Below are positions 1 to 8,602 of a stretch of DNA of 64,000 nt, one piece after another. The translations under genes were made by a program, and so were the position numbers. Location: assembly GCA_963790875.1 (NCBI GenBank), contig CAWBQT010000008.1, positions 434,001 to 498,000 of the forward strand, given 5' to 3'. The DNA comes from AP-15 sp963790875 (GTDB lineage: Bacteria; Pseudomonadota; Alphaproteobacteria; ATCC43930; CGMCC-115725). The notes beneath the pieces are model-generated. The model did not search any database. It saw nothing but the letters and a program-made list of their open reading frames with translations, and had not been told where the DNA came from. Numbering within the stretch: the first letter of the stretch is position 1; each line of letters begins with the position of its first letter.

Positions 1-98
1 TGCGCATGCAGGGACCGCGAGCCGGCGCGATCGGGGAAATCCAATCCGTCTACATCGACGATCCGGACCAAAACTCGGTCGAGATTTCGACCTACTGA
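1..98 (+). CDS. C-terminal end of a glyoxalase/VOC-fold protein (partial)
   Basis: Only the last 31 codons are in the window, in the frame starting at base 3 and ending with TGA at 96-98. The tail reads SVYIDDPDQNSVEIS, the usual last beta-strand of vicinal-oxygen-chelate (glyoxalase/bleomycin-resistance) proteins, where the glutamate near the end is a metal ligand in many members. The substrate cannot be told from the tail alone. The assignment rests on this short motif, so it is moderate. Confidence 0.55.
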   Translation, partial: RMQGPRAGAIGEIQSVYIDDPDQNSVEISTY

Positions 99-541
99 CA
101 AGGAGCCGTCCGGCGGGCTGGTTCGGGCTCGTTTTGGCGATCCGGCAAGCACGGCGGCGCCGATCGCCAGAACGAGCGACGGCATCACCACGATGCCGAG
201 GCTCAGGGACTGGCCGGCGCCGACGCCTGCGCTCCGCGATGTCGTCGCCGCCGCGGACACCGGCGCCAAGGCGGGGTCAGGCGTGGATTTCGGCCGCGGC
301 TGTTGCCGGCTTCCCCGACGGGCCGACCCGTGTCTTTGTCGGGCATCAAGAAGTTCAGCACGCTGGATCGGCCAATTCCCTCGCCGCAGTCAATCGCGCG
401 CCGGTTGACGGTACCGCCACCTCTCCTCCCTTGCAGCCAGCGAAATCCGGGCAACGCGCCTCCCGTCGCGTTCGCTCCCGGAACCCTTTCCACCGTAAAA
501 GCGTCTATGAAGCGATGGCGAAGACGACCAAAGGAGGCCCG
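99..541. other. 443-bp stretch with no recognisable gene
   Basis: Several frames stay open because of the high GC content, but none gives a protein-like sequence. The stretch presumably holds the promoter and 5' leader of the gene starting at 542. I see no clear terminator hairpin or operator. Confidence 0.5.
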
Positions 542-1030
542 ATGCGACTGCGCAAACGTTCGCTGGACGCGCCGGCTGCGGAGAATTTTCGCGCCGACGG
601 GGAAATCGACGTCGCGCAATCGGCGACGATCCGCTACTCGTCGGAACGGCCGACCGACCCGGTCGAGCATCTGTTCGACGGACAAGACGGGCCGGGCGCC
701 CCGCGCTGGGTCAGCGCCCGCCCGAACGTGTCGGAGCAGATCGTCGTCGAATTCGACGAGCCGCAGCCGCTTTCGCGGCTCATCTACGCGGCCGAGGAAC
801 GGGAATTCGAGCGCACCCAGGAGGTGCGCGTCGAAATCTCCGAGGACGGCGGCCGCAGCTACCGGCAGATCCTGGTCCAGGAATACAATTTCAGCCCGCG
901 CGGCGCGACCTTCGAGCGCGAGGATCAACGCGTCGAGCGGCGCCAAGCGAGCCATCTTCGGCTGACGATCGTGCCGAACAAGAGCGGCTCCGGCACGGCG
1001 ACATTGACCGCATTGCGCCTTTTCGCCTGA
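542..1030 (+). CDS. discoidin / F5/8 type C-like carbohydrate-binding domain protein
   Basis: A 162-residue cytoplasmic-looking protein without signal peptide or membrane segment. The whole chain reads as a galactose-binding-like (F5/8 type C) beta-sandwich: an N-terminal segment with SSERPTDPVEHLFDGQ, a central VEFDEPQPLSRLIY strand, then VEISEDGGRSYRQI and a closing LRLTIVPNKSGSG strand. Such domains bind glycans or act as interaction modules; no catalytic residues are seen. The ATG at 542 is preferred because GGAGG lies five to ten bases upstream; the frame is open further upstream but that part has no protein character. It stands alone, with 90 bp before the next gene on the same strand. 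The partner is unknown. Confidence 0.65.
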   Translation: MRLRKRSLDAPAAENFRADGEIDVAQSATIRYSSERPTDPVEHLFDGQDGPGAPRWVSARPNVSEQIVVEFDEPQPLSRLIYAAEEREFERTQEVRVEISEDGGRSYRQILVQEYNFSPRGATFEREDQRVERRQASHLRLTIVPNKSGSGTATLTALRLFA

Positions 1031-1120
1031 GCCACTCGGGAAACGCTGCTGCGATTAACCGGAGCTCCACCTCTCGCCCTATAAAAATAGACGCTGGACA
1101 AGGTCGATCCTGGAGCTCCG

Positions 1121-2053
1121 TTGGGCGATGAGACGCCGGTCGCGGCGATCGCGGTAGCGCTGCGAGTTCGCGAGGATCGGGCGAGCGCATTCTTCTCCTG
1201 GCAGGCGCGGATGGCCGTGGCCGTGGCGGCCAGGCCCGGTTTTCTCAGCATCGAGTTCATCCCGGTCGCCGGCACTTCGCGCGAATGGCAGATGGTTCTG
1301 CAATTTCGTGACGAAGAGACCCTCGCCGACTGGCGCGCCTCGCGATCACGCTGCGATCTCCATGAAGAGGCTCGGGCACTCGTCGAGCCTGCGGCCGAGC
1401 TCGAGGAAGCGGCGGCAGCCGATTTCCATGCCCAGGGCAGCGTCACCGAGGCGATCACGACGCGGGTCAAGCCCGGCATGGCGAGCGCCTACCTCGATTG
1501 GCTCGGGAAAATCCAGGAGGCGCAGGCGACCTTCGCCGGCTATCGCGGGACCTATCTGCAGGCGCCATCGTGCCGGCAGAAATTCTGGACCACCCTGATC
1601 CGCTTTGCGACCCCGGGGGAGCTCGATGGCTGGTTGGGCTCGCCCGAGCGCCGCCGTCTCGTTGCGACATCGGAAAGGCTGGTCGAAGGCTGGTCGAGCC
1701 GGCGGCTGGCGGAACCATTCGCCGGCTGGTTTCCGGCCGAAGAGATCGGCGGGACGCCGGCGAACTGGAAACAGGCGATGGTCGTGTTGCTGATGCTGTT
1801 TCCGATCGTGATGCTGGAGCTGCGCTTTTTGCCGCCGTTGACCCGAGGATTGAATGTGGCGGTCGGCACTTTCGTCGGCAACGCGCTCAGCGTCGGGTTG
1901 CTGACCTGGCCGGTAATGCCGGTCATCAATCGCGTGCTCGACTGGTGGCTGCGGCCGTCACGCCCGAGGGCGCGGTGGATCACCCCCTTGGGGACCGGTC
2001 TGCTGATCGGCCTCTACATTGCGGAAATCGTCGTTTTCGAATGGTTGGCCTGA
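1121..2053 (+). CDS. membrane-anchored protein with two ABM (antibiotic biosynthesis monooxygenase-like) domains
   Basis: A 310-residue protein. Residues about 5-95 and 105-200 are two consecutive ferredoxin-like ABM domains; the second is recognisable from TRVKPGMASAYLDWLGKI and the later YLQAP strand. The last 90 residues contain two or three hydrophobic helices (around 222-245, 250-272 and 288-308), so the ABM part is tethered to the membrane. ABM domains include small cofactor-free monooxygenases and haem-degrading enzymes, but many are uncharacterised, so no reaction is claimed. The start is TTG at 1121 with a weak GGAG upstream; a downstream start is possible. The gene is monocistronic by spacing. 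Confidence 0.7.
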   Translation: MGDETPVAAIAVALRVREDRASAFFSWQARMAVAVAARPGFLSIEFIPVAGTSREWQMVLQFRDEETLADWRASRSRCDLHEEARALVEPAAELEEAAAADFHAQGSVTEAITTRVKPGMASAYLDWLGKIQEAQATFAGYRGTYLQAPSCRQKFWTTLIRFATPGELDGWLGSPERRRLVATSERLVEGWSSRRLAEPFAGWFPAEEIGGTPANWKQAMVVLLMLFPIVMLELRFLPPLTRGLNVAVGTFVGNALSVGLLTWPVMPVINRVLDWWLRPSRPRARWITPLGTGLLIGLYIAEIVVFEWLA

Positions 2054-2159
2054 GCCCTTTCGCGGTTTAACCCGCTGTTAGCTTCACTGTGATTGCTTCC
2101 GCGCTGCGCCTGGCGAACCCGCCGGCGAGGATTATCGTATCCGCAGGAGCGATCGCGAG

Positions 2160-2648
2160 ATGCCGGACGACGGGCAACATCGGAACTTCATGCAGCGGGC
2201 GATCGAGCTCTCTGCCAGGACGTCGCTCGTCGACAATGCCGGCGGCGTGTTCGGCGCGGTCATCGTCAAGGACGGCGAGATCGTCGCGGAAGGCGCTAAC
2301 CGGGTCGTTGCCGAGAACGATCCGACCTGGCATGGCGAGATGGAAGCCATTCGCCTCGCCTGCAAGAAGCTCGGCAGCTTCAAGCTGAAGGGCTGCACGA
2401 TGTATACGAGCGCCGAGCCTTGCCCGATGTGCGCCGCGGCGTCCTATTGGGCCGGGATCGAGCGGATCTATTACGGCGCGACGGTCGACGACGCGCTGGA
2501 ATACGGCGGTTTTGACGACAGCATGATCTTTGCGCAATTGCGGCAGCCGACGCGACACCGCACGATCCCGGCCGAGCAGATCATGCGCGCCGAGGCCGTT
2601 GTCGTCTGGAAGCAGTACAAAGAAAAGCCGGACAAGGTCCCCTATTGA
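2160..2648 (+). CDS. guaD: nucleoside/guanine deaminase of the cytidine-deaminase fold
   Basis: A 162-residue zinc hydrolase. The zinc and catalytic signature is complete: HGEMEAI (zinc His plus proton-shuttle Glu) at about residues 59-65, and EPCPMC (two zinc cysteines) at about 88-93. The C-terminal part, with TVDDALEYGGFDDS and a conserved tail, matches the guanine-deaminase subgroup (guanine to xanthine) better than the tRNA adenosine deaminase TadA. The ATG follows AGGAG by about ten bases. It is flanked by unrelated genes, so context gives no help on the substrate; other purine or pterin substrates are possible. Confidence 0.8.
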   Translation: MPDDGQHRNFMQRAIELSARTSLVDNAGGVFGAVIVKDGEIVAEGANRVVAENDPTWHGEMEAIRLACKKLGSFKLKGCTMYTSAEPCPMCAAASYWAGIERIYYGATVDDALEYGGFDDSMIFAQLRQPTRHRTIPAEQIMRAEAVVVWKQYKEKPDKVPY

Positions 2649-2670
2649 CCGAAGGCGGCGAAGCGGGCGC

Positions 2671-3087
2671 TCAACTGCCCGGCGTTTGATCGAGAGTGCG
2701 CGGGTCGTCGATCGCGAATGTCAGATGCTGGGTCGGCTGCGGCGTCGCGGTCAAGAGGCTGACCCCGTCCGGCGCCTCGAAGCGATGCCACGCGCCCTGC
2801 GGCACGATCACGACCATCCCCGCCTTCAGCGCGTGCGACTGCGGCCCGTCATCCGTCATTATGTGGAACGTCGTTGCGCCGTCGACGACCTGCACGATCT
2901 CGTCGCCGTTCGGGTGCCGTTCCCACGGGCCTTCGCCCGAAAATTTGGCGACATTGATGGCGCTGTCGCGGTACGGGGCCAGTCGCGCGAACGCGCCCTG
3001 GCGGTCGGCTTCGGGCGTCTCCGGCGTACGCCCGCGCAACATCTTGAGCTTGGCGAATTCGGCATTGAGATCGAGGACGGTCAGCAC
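2671..3087 (-). CDS. small cupin-domain protein
   Basis: A single-domain cupin of 138 residues. Cupin motif 1 appears as GEGPWERHPNGDEIVQVV (metal-ligand His and Glu), and motif 2 as GMVVIVPQGAWHRFE (second His). The fold usually binds Fe, Mn or Zn, but the family covers dioxygenases, isomerases and plain sensors, so no reaction is assigned. GTG at 3087 is chosen as start because CGGAGGG lies five bases before it on the minus strand; a longer frame upstream to 3144 has only a TTG and no ribosome site. It converges with the deaminase gene, with 22 bp between the stops. Confidence 0.75.
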   Translation of the reverse strand: MLTVLDLNAEFAKLKMLRGRTPETPEADRQGAFARLAPYRDSAINVAKFSGEGPWERHPNGDEIVQVVDGATTFHIMTDDGPQSHALKAGMVVIVPQGAWHRFEAPDGVSLLTATPQPTQHLTFAIDDPRTLDQTPGS

Positions 3088-3253
3088 CTTACCCTCCGCT
3101 GGCGACGACGCCGCAGGATCGCATGAAAGCACGCGCGTCGGCAAATGCCCGTCGTCGTTATATCACCTTGAAATGGTGTAATATTAGCCAGATTGACAGT
3201 CCAAAATCGATGAATATGTTTGGCACACCAACTCCATCAGCGTGGAGGGCCCG

Positions 3254-3712
3254 ATGGGCTCGTCGCCAACCACCACGACCGGTACTCGATCCGATGCCGG
3301 CTCGGTCTTCCTGATCGGTTCGGACCCGGAGCGACCCGGAGCGCTGTCCTGGCCGGCCCTCGCGGCGCTGGCCGCAGCCGACGTCGTCTTGCACGACGGT
3401 GCGGCCGACCCCGCCACCCTCGCTTTGGTCCCGCGCCGCGTGCTCGTCGAGGCGGCGGCTGGCGACATCGCGCGCGTCAGCAAATTGGCCGGTGAAGGCT
3501 GGCACGTCGTCTGGCTGGTCAGCGGCGATCCGGCAAATTCGCCGGCGCGCCGCGTCGCCGCCGAACGCCTCAGGGAAGCCGGGATCGCGACACACACAAT
3601 CGCCGGTTTTTTGCACTGCGAGGAAGCAGCCGTGTTCGCCGCCGCAGCCGCCACCGCCGGACCTGTCGCGCCGCAACCGCTGGCGACGGCGCTGAACGGC
3701 CTCGCCGGCTGA
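3254..3712 (+). CDS. short tetrapyrrole-methylase-like protein
   Basis: A 152-residue protein that resembles the first lobe of CobA/CysG-type uroporphyrinogen-III methyltransferases: VFLIGSDPERPGALSWPAL stands where these enzymes have the VYLVGAGPGDPELLTLRAL motif, followed by ADVVLHDG in place of ADVVLYD. Family members run to about 240-280 residues; here the second (SAM-binding) lobe is missing, and the glycine-rich loop is altered (SDPE for AGPGD). It may therefore be a degenerate or repurposed half-domain rather than an active methylase. The ATG at 3254 has GGAGGG upstream. Resemblance is by eye and moderate. Confidence 0.5.
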   Translation: MGSSPTTTTGTRSDAGSVFLIGSDPERPGALSWPALAALAAADVVLHDGAADPATLALVPRRVLVEAAAGDIARVSKLAGEGWHVVWLVSGDPANSPARRVAAERLREAGIATHTIAGFLHCEEAAVFAAAAATAGPVAPQPLATALNGLAG

Positions 3713-3741
3713 CCGTCGGCCGATACAAGAGCGGCGCGCAG

Positions 3742-3768
3742 GGTGGATTAGCGAGACCGTAATCCACC
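3742..3768. repeat. perfect 9-bp inverted repeat (hairpin)
   Basis: GGTGGATTA at 3742-3750 pairs perfectly with TAATCCACC at 3760-3768 across a nine-base loop. This arm sequence is common in intergenic palindromic repeats of many bacteria. It lies 30 bp past the stop of the methylase-like gene, so it may also act as a transcript end, although the run of T after it is weak (AATCTTTT). Confidence 0.6.
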
Positions 3769-4134
3769 AATCTTTTCGTGGCCGGAGCGGCCGTTGGCGA
3801 AGCGCCCGCGTAGGTCGCGCGCGAGAGGTAAAAAGGGATCAGGATCAAGCTTTTGATTTTCCAGGATTTAAGATTCGTAAAACAGCGAGGAGCCGTATGC
3901 ATGAAGCGGCTCGGCAATAGCTCCCGTCAAAACGCGACCTTTGCACCACAAGCTGGCTTGCGCCACTCATGTGTTTATGATTCGTTCCAAATCAAGGGCC
4001 CACGCCCTCACCAGGAGCGACGGCTCAATCTGCCGCCAAAAGGCGCGGGTGCAGCCCCTGTCAATTGTTGCGAGTTCCCGCCGGCCTTGACCGGCCCGCT
4101 GGGGATGAAACTCGTATCCTGATAAATACCCGCT

Positions 4135-4222
4135 GTCATTGCGAGGCGTCGGCAGGCGCCGCGGCAATCTTGTCGTCGCGAAGTCTGCGGCATCGAGATT
4201 GCTTCGCTGCGCTCGCAGTGAC
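4135..4222. repeat. REP-like imperfect inverted repeat
   Basis: GTCATTGCGAG at 4135-4145 is the inverse of CTCGCAGTGAC at 4212-4222 with one mismatch, and the inner parts (GCAATCTTGTCG against the complement of GAGATTGCTTCG) also pair loosely. The GTCATTGCGAGC...GAAGCAATC type is a widespread extragenic palindromic repeat. Only this one copy is seen in the window. Confidence 0.6.
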
Positions 4223-4234
4223 GACAAGAATAAG

Positions 4235-4251
4235 CCGGCGGGTCCCGCCGG
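4235..4251 (-). terminator. candidate terminator of the mnmG-rsmG-parA-parB operon
   Basis: CCGGCGGG and CCCGCCGG form a GC-rich hairpin about 70 bp past the parB stop. Read on the minus strand it is followed by CTTATTCTT, a modest T-rich tail. No other strong terminator is seen after parB. The short loop and weak tail keep this tentative. Confidence 0.4.
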
Positions 4252-4320
4252 GCGGTTCCCTTGTTCTGCCGCGGAAAAGGCAAGGCGGAATACCTACGGC
4301 TTCTGCCATGGGGCTCCGCC

Positions 4321-5196
4321 CTACGGGGCGCGCAGCAGCTGCAACAGGCGGTCGAGCTGGTCGAGGCTGCGGTAATGCAGGGTCAGGGCGCCGCCGCGGG
4401 ATTTCTGGTGGAGCGTCATGCGCAGCCCGAGTTGCGCGCCGAGTTCGCGCTCGAGCGCCGCAATATCGGCATCGCGGACCGGCCGCGCCGGCCGGGCCCG
4501 CGATGAGGTGCGGCGCTGCACGAGGCGCTCGGTGGCGCGCACGTTGAGGCCGCGCCGGATCACCTCGCCGGCGAGCGCCGCCGGGTCGGCGGCGGCCAGC
4601 AGCGCGCGGGCGTGGCCGGCCGACAGACTGCCGTCGTCGAGCCGCTGCCGCACCGCCTCCGGCAGAGATAAGAGGCGCAGCGTGTTGGCGACGTGGCTGC
4701 GGCTCTTGCCGAGCGCCGCGGCCAGCGCCGCCTGGGTGCGGCCGAACTCGTCGATCAGCCGGCGGTAGGCGGCGGCCTCTTCGAGCGCCGACAGATCCTC
4801 GCGCTGCAGATTCTCGACGAGCGCCACCTCGACTGCCTCGGCATCGCCGAGGGCGCGAATGACGACCGGCACCTCATGCAGCCCGACACGCTGCGCGGCG
4901 CGCCAGCGCCGTTCGCCCGCCACCAGCTCGAACCCGCAACCGTCGGCGCCGAGCGGCCGGACCAGGAGCGGCTGCAGGATCCCCTGCTCGCGGATCGAGT
5001 GCGCGAGCGCCTCGAGTTCAGCCTCGGCGAACAGACGGCGCGGCTGCAACGCGCTCGGCCGGATCGCCGCAATCGCCACCTGTCGCAGCGTCGCCCCGAC
5101 CTCCGCGCCGTCCGCCGCCGCCTCGCCGAACAAGGCCGCGAGGCCGCGGCCGAGCGGCCGCCGTCGGGCTCGTTCGCCGACGGCCCGCTCGCTCAT
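4321..5196 (-). CDS. parB: chromosome-partitioning protein ParB
   Basis: A 291-residue ParB. Order: a basic N-terminus with the LGRGLAALFGE box that contacts ParA (about residues 14-24), the ParB/Srx CTPase domain with the GERRWRA motif (about 96-102), the helix-turn-helix region with ENLQREDLS and GRTQAALAAALGKSRSHVANTL (about 128-175), and a C-terminal dimerisation domain. ParB loads at parS sites, slides as a CTP-dependent clamp and is moved by ParA to separate origins. The start ATG overlaps the parA stop by four bases (5193-5196), so the genes are translationally coupled. Two parS sites lie at 6592 and 11237. Confidence 0.95.
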   Translation of the reverse strand: MSERAVGERARRRPLGRGLAALFGEAAADGAEVGATLRQVAIAAIRPSALQPRRLFAEAELEALAHSIREQGILQPLLVRPLGADGCGFELVAGERRWRAAQRVGLHEVPVVIRALGDAEAVEVALVENLQREDLSALEEAAAYRRLIDEFGRTQAALAAALGKSRSHVANTLRLLSLPEAVRQRLDDGSLSAGHARALLAAADPAALAGEVIRRGLNVRATERLVQRRTSSRARPARPVRDADIAALERELGAQLGLRMTLHQKSRGGALTLHYRSLDQLDRLLQLLRAP

Positions 5197-6032
5197 GACC
5201 GGCCGGCGTGCCGTGAAGCGGCATCGCCACGGCGCAGCAGTTCGTCGGCGAGCCGAATATAGGCTTGCGAGCCGGCGCAGCCGCGGTCGTAGACGAGGAC
5301 CGGCTTGCCGTGCGACGGGGCCTCGGCGATGCGCACATTGCGCGGGATCATCGTCTCGAACACCTTGGCGCCGAAATGGCCGCGCACATCCTCGGCGACG
5401 TGCTCGCAGAGGTTGTTGCGCTGGTCGTACATGGTCAACACGAGGCCGTGTAATTCGAGGCGCGGATTGAGCACCCGCTGCACCCGCTCGATCGTGCGCA
5501 ACAGCTGTGTCAGTCCTTCGAGGGCGTAGAATTCGCACTGCAGCGGCACCAGCGCTGCGTCGGCGGCGACGAGAGCGTTGACGGTCAGCAGGTTCAGCGA
5601 CGGCGGACAGTCGATCAGCACCTCGTTGAAATCGCCAGTCCGGCCGGCGAGCGCACGGCGCAGCAGAAATTCGCGGCCCTGATGCCCGACGAACTCGAAT
5701 TCGGCGCCGGCTAAATCCTCCGAGGCCGGGACAATAGCGAGGCGCGGGATGCCGCTTGCGATGCTGGCTTCGGCCAGGGCGACCTCACCGGCGAGCAGTT
5801 CATGGATAGTCGCCATCCGCACTCGCCGGTCAAGACCGAGCCCGGTGCTGGCGTTGCCTTGCGGATCGAGATCGATCAACAGCACATGCCGGCCGGCCGC
5901 CGCGAGTGCGGTGGCAAGGTTGATTGCCGTCGTCGTCTTGCCGACGCCACCCTTCTGATTGGCAATCGCAACGATCCGGCTACCGCCGGCGGCCGGCGGA
6001 TCGGATGCCAACTCAAACGCTGCGAGATGCAC
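5193..6032 (-). CDS. parA: chromosome-partitioning ATPase ParA
   Basis: A 279-residue Walker-type ATPase. The deviant Walker A box NQKGGVGKTTTAINLA is at about residues 25-40, with the signature lysine before the glycines; the Walker A' region LLIDLDPQGNASTGLG follows, then Walker B VLIDCPPSLNLLTVNAL. It forms nucleoid-bound ATP dimers that ParB stimulates to hydrolyse, pulling the origin region. The GTG at 6032 overlaps the end of rsmG by 20 bp; the first 20 residues are variable and the true start could lie a few codons later. Co-transcribed with mnmG, rsmG and parB. Confidence 0.95.
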   Translation of the reverse strand: MHLAAFELASDPPAAGGSRIVAIANQKGGVGKTTTAINLATALAAAGRHVLLIDLDPQGNASTGLGLDRRVRMATIHELLAGEVALAEASIASGIPRLAIVPASEDLAGAEFEFVGHQGREFLLRRALAGRTGDFNEVLIDCPPSLNLLTVNALVAADAALVPLQCEFYALEGLTQLLRTIERVQRVLNPRLELHGLVLTMYDQRNNLCEHVAEDVRGHFGAKVFETMIPRNVRIAEAPSHGKPVLVYDRGCAGSQAYIRLADELLRRGDAASRHAGRS

Positions 6033-6657
6033 GAACGACCTGTCGCAATTGCAGCACGACCCCCCGCGGATCCGAACGGCTCGCCGTCGACGTCGCCGTC
6101 ATTGTCCAGTCTTTGCCGGCGAGGGTCAATTCCTCGCCGACCTGGGCACCCTTCAGAAACAGGCAAAGGCCGTCGGCCGCGATAAACGGGCGGGCGAGCG
6201 CGAGGAGCCGGTCGAGCGGCGCCAGGGCGCGCGCCGTCACGACATCGAACGGGCGATGCGGCGGGGTTTCGATCCGCGCCTGGCGGATCGCGACCCGAGC
6301 ACCGGTGACCCGGGCCGCCTCGCGCAGGAAGGCGCATTTGCGCAAATCGGCCTCGACGAGCTCGACGCACTCGAGGTTGGGCGCGTCGAGGATCGCCAGC
6401 ACCAAGCCCGGAAATCCGGCGCCGCTGCCGAGATCGACAAGAGTTGCCGCATTCTCGGGAATAAGTGGCCGCAGCTGCGCCGAATCGAGGATGTGGCGGC
6501 GCCACGGATCGGCGAGCGTGTCGCGGCCGACGAGGTTGATCCGCACCGACCAGCGCTTGAGGAGCGCCACGAACGCGGCGAGCCGGGCCAATGTTTCACG
6601 TGAAACCGGAAAGATCTCGGTAAAGCCGGCCGCGCCGAGCGGCGGCTCACGCCGCAC
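6013..6657 (-). CDS. rsmG: 16S rRNA (guanine-N7)-methyltransferase RsmG (GidB)
   Basis: A 214-residue SAM-dependent methyltransferase that makes m7G527 in 16S rRNA. The SAM site LVDLGSGAGFPGLVLA is at about residues 69-84, preceded by the conserved WSVRINLVGR and HILDSAQL segments and followed by VVTARALAPLDRLLALA, all family hallmarks. Starts with GTG at 6657, overlapping the mnmG stop (6647) by 11 bp. The N-terminal codons for VSRET are encoded by a parS site (6592-6607), so coding and partition signals share the same bases. Confidence 0.93.
   Translation of the reverse strand: MRREPPLGAAGFTEIFPVSRETLARLAAFVALLKRWSVRINLVGRDTLADPWRRHILDSAQLRPLIPENAATLVDLGSGAGFPGLVLAILDAPNLECVELVEADLRKCAFLREAARVTGARVAIRQARIETPPHRPFDVVTARALAPLDRLLALARPFIAADGLCLFLKGAQVGEELTLAGKDWTMTATSTASRSDPRGVVLQLRQVVRASRSV
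6592..6607. promoter_or_regulatory. parS site inside rsmG
   Basis: TGTTTCACGTGAAACC matches the near-universal parS consensus (TGTTTCACGTGAAACA) at 15 of 16 positions and is palindromic except for the outer bases. It lies within rsmG and within 1.5 kb of parB, the usual neighbourhood. ParB should nucleate here. Confidence 0.9.
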
Positions 6658-8510
6658 GGCGCTTCACATGCTGCAACAGCGCCACGAGGGCCGCCGGGGT
6701 CACGCCGGAGATGCGCGCCGCGGTGCCAAGGCTCGCCGGCCGGGCCTTTGCCAGCTTGTCGGAGATTTCGCGCGACAGGCTGCCGACTGACGCGTAATCG
6801 AGATCTTCGGGCAGCAGCAATGCCTCGTCGCGCCGGAACGCGGCAATGTCGCGTTCCTGGCGGTCGAGATAGCCGGCATAGCGCGCGTCGATCTTCGAGT
6901 TGCTCGGTGATTTCCGGCGCGACCTTCAAGAATTCGGGCCACAGAGCCGCGAGCCGGGCGAGATCGAGGCCGGGATGGGCAAGGAGCTCGAAGCCGCTGC
7001 GGGCAATGCCGTCCGCGTTGACCGCGATGCCGTGGCGGGAGAGCGCCGGCGGCGTCATCTTAAGCTCGGAGAGCCGCCGGCGCGCCGCGTCGAGCGCCGC
7101 CATCTTCCCGGCAAAACGCCGGGCGCGCGCGGCGCCGACGCAGCCGACGCGCAACCCGATCGGCGTCAGCCGGCGATCGGCGTTGTCGGCGCGCAGCACG
7201 AGCCGGTATTCGGCGCGCGAGGTGAACATGCGATAGGGCTCGCCGATGCCGCGCGTGACGAGATCGTCGACCAGCACGCCGATATAGCCGTCGGCCCGGT
7301 CGAGCACGAGCGGCGCCGAACCGGCGGCTGCGAGCGCCGCGTTGAGCCCGGCGACGAGGCCTTGCGCTGCCGCCTCCTCGTAGCCGGTGGTGCCGTTGAT
7401 CTGGCCGGCGAAGTAGAGGCCGGCAATCTTCTTCGTCTCGAGGCTCGGATAGAGCTCGTGCGGGTCGACGAAATCATATTCGATCGCGTAGCCCGGACGC
7501 CGCATCACCGCATGTTCGAGACCCGGAATGGTGCGCAACAGCGCCTCCTGGACATCGCGCGGCAGCGACGTCGAGATGCCGTTCGGATAGATCGTGTCGT
7601 CGTCGAGCCCCTCGGGTTCGAGAAAGATCTGGTGCCGCTCGCGCTCGGCGAAGCGCAGGACCTTGTCCTCGATCGACGGGCAATAGCGCGGCCCGATGCC
7701 GGTGATGTCGCCGGAATAAAGCGGCGAACGGCCGAGATTGGCGCGGATCACCGCGTGCGTCGCCGCGGTCGTCGCGGTGATGTGGCAGAGGATTTGCGGC
7801 GTCGCAATCCGGTCGGTGACGAACGAGAAGGGCGGCGGCGGGTCGTCTCCGGGCTGCGCCGCGAGCCCCGCCCGGTCGATCGTCTTGCCGTCGAGCCGCG
7901 GCGGCGTGCCGGTCTTGAGGCGGCCGAGGGCGAACCCCGCCCGGGCGAGGGTGGCGGCGAGGCCGAGCGCCGGCGCCTCGCCCACCCGCCCGGCCGCAAT
8001 CTTCTCGGCGCCGATATGGATGAGGCCATTGAGGAAGGTGCCAGTCGTCAGGACGACGCGCGGGGCGGCGATCTCCCGGCCGTCGCCGGTCGCGACGCCG
8101 CAGACCCGGCCGGCTTCGAGCCGCAGGTCTTCGCAGGCGGCCTCGGCGATATCGAGGTTCGGCGTCTCGGCGAGGAGCACGGCAATCGCCCGGCGGTAGA
8201 GCTTGCGGTCGGCCTGGGCACGCGGCCCCCTGACCGCCGGCCCCTTGCTGCGGTTCAGGATGCGGAACTGGATGCCGGCGCGGTCGATCGCCCGGCCCAT
8301 GATGCCGTCGAGCGCGTCGATCTCGCGCACGAGATGCCCCTTGCCGAGCCCGCCGATCGCCGGGTTGCAGGACATCTCGCCGATCGTCGCGCGCTTGTGA
8401 GTCAACAACAGCGTGCGGGCCCCGACCCGCGCCGCTGCTGCCGCGGCTTCGCAGCCGGCATGGCCGCCGCCGACCACGACGACGTCGTATTGCGGGCTAA
8501 CCTTCGTCAT
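6647..8510 (-). pseudogene. mnmG: tRNA uridine-34 carboxymethylaminomethyl enzyme MnmG (GidA), one-base frameshift
   Basis: MnmG with MnmE installs the (carboxymethyl)aminomethyl group on U34 of certain tRNAs. The FAD-binding motif VVVVGGGHAGCEAAAAAARV lies at about residues 9-28; later come KTGTPPRLDG, GPRYCPSIEDKV and GQINGTTGYEEAAAQGL, all canonical. At 6893-6899 (minus strand CTCGAAG) the frame changes: the first part ends in EITEQLE and the family C-terminus (DARYAGYLDRQERDIAAFRR and on to HVKRRAA) continues in the next frame. Removing one base gives 620 residues, the normal length. The lost end is needed for MnmE and tRNA contact, so either the gene is damaged or the sequence has an error here. 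Since rsmG-parA-parB depend on the same transcript and the gene is usually conserved, error seems likely. No mnmE is next to it. Confidence 0.9.
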
Positions 8511-8602
8511 GGCCGCAGAATTTATGGGTGTGCGGCGCGGCTGTCGAGTTTTTGGTCCGACGACGGCCGAGGGTCGGGTTGGCCGTCCAGCGAAACCCAC
8601 GG

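Larger units (their letters stand above)
3713..4320. other. 608-bp intergenic stretch between convergent genes
   Basis: Sits between the methylase-like gene (plus) and parB (minus), which converge. It holds a perfect hairpin at 3742-3768, an imperfect REP-like inverted repeat at 4135-4222 and a GC hairpin at 4235-4251. I see no coding frame that looks like protein and no tRNA. Confidence 0.6.
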
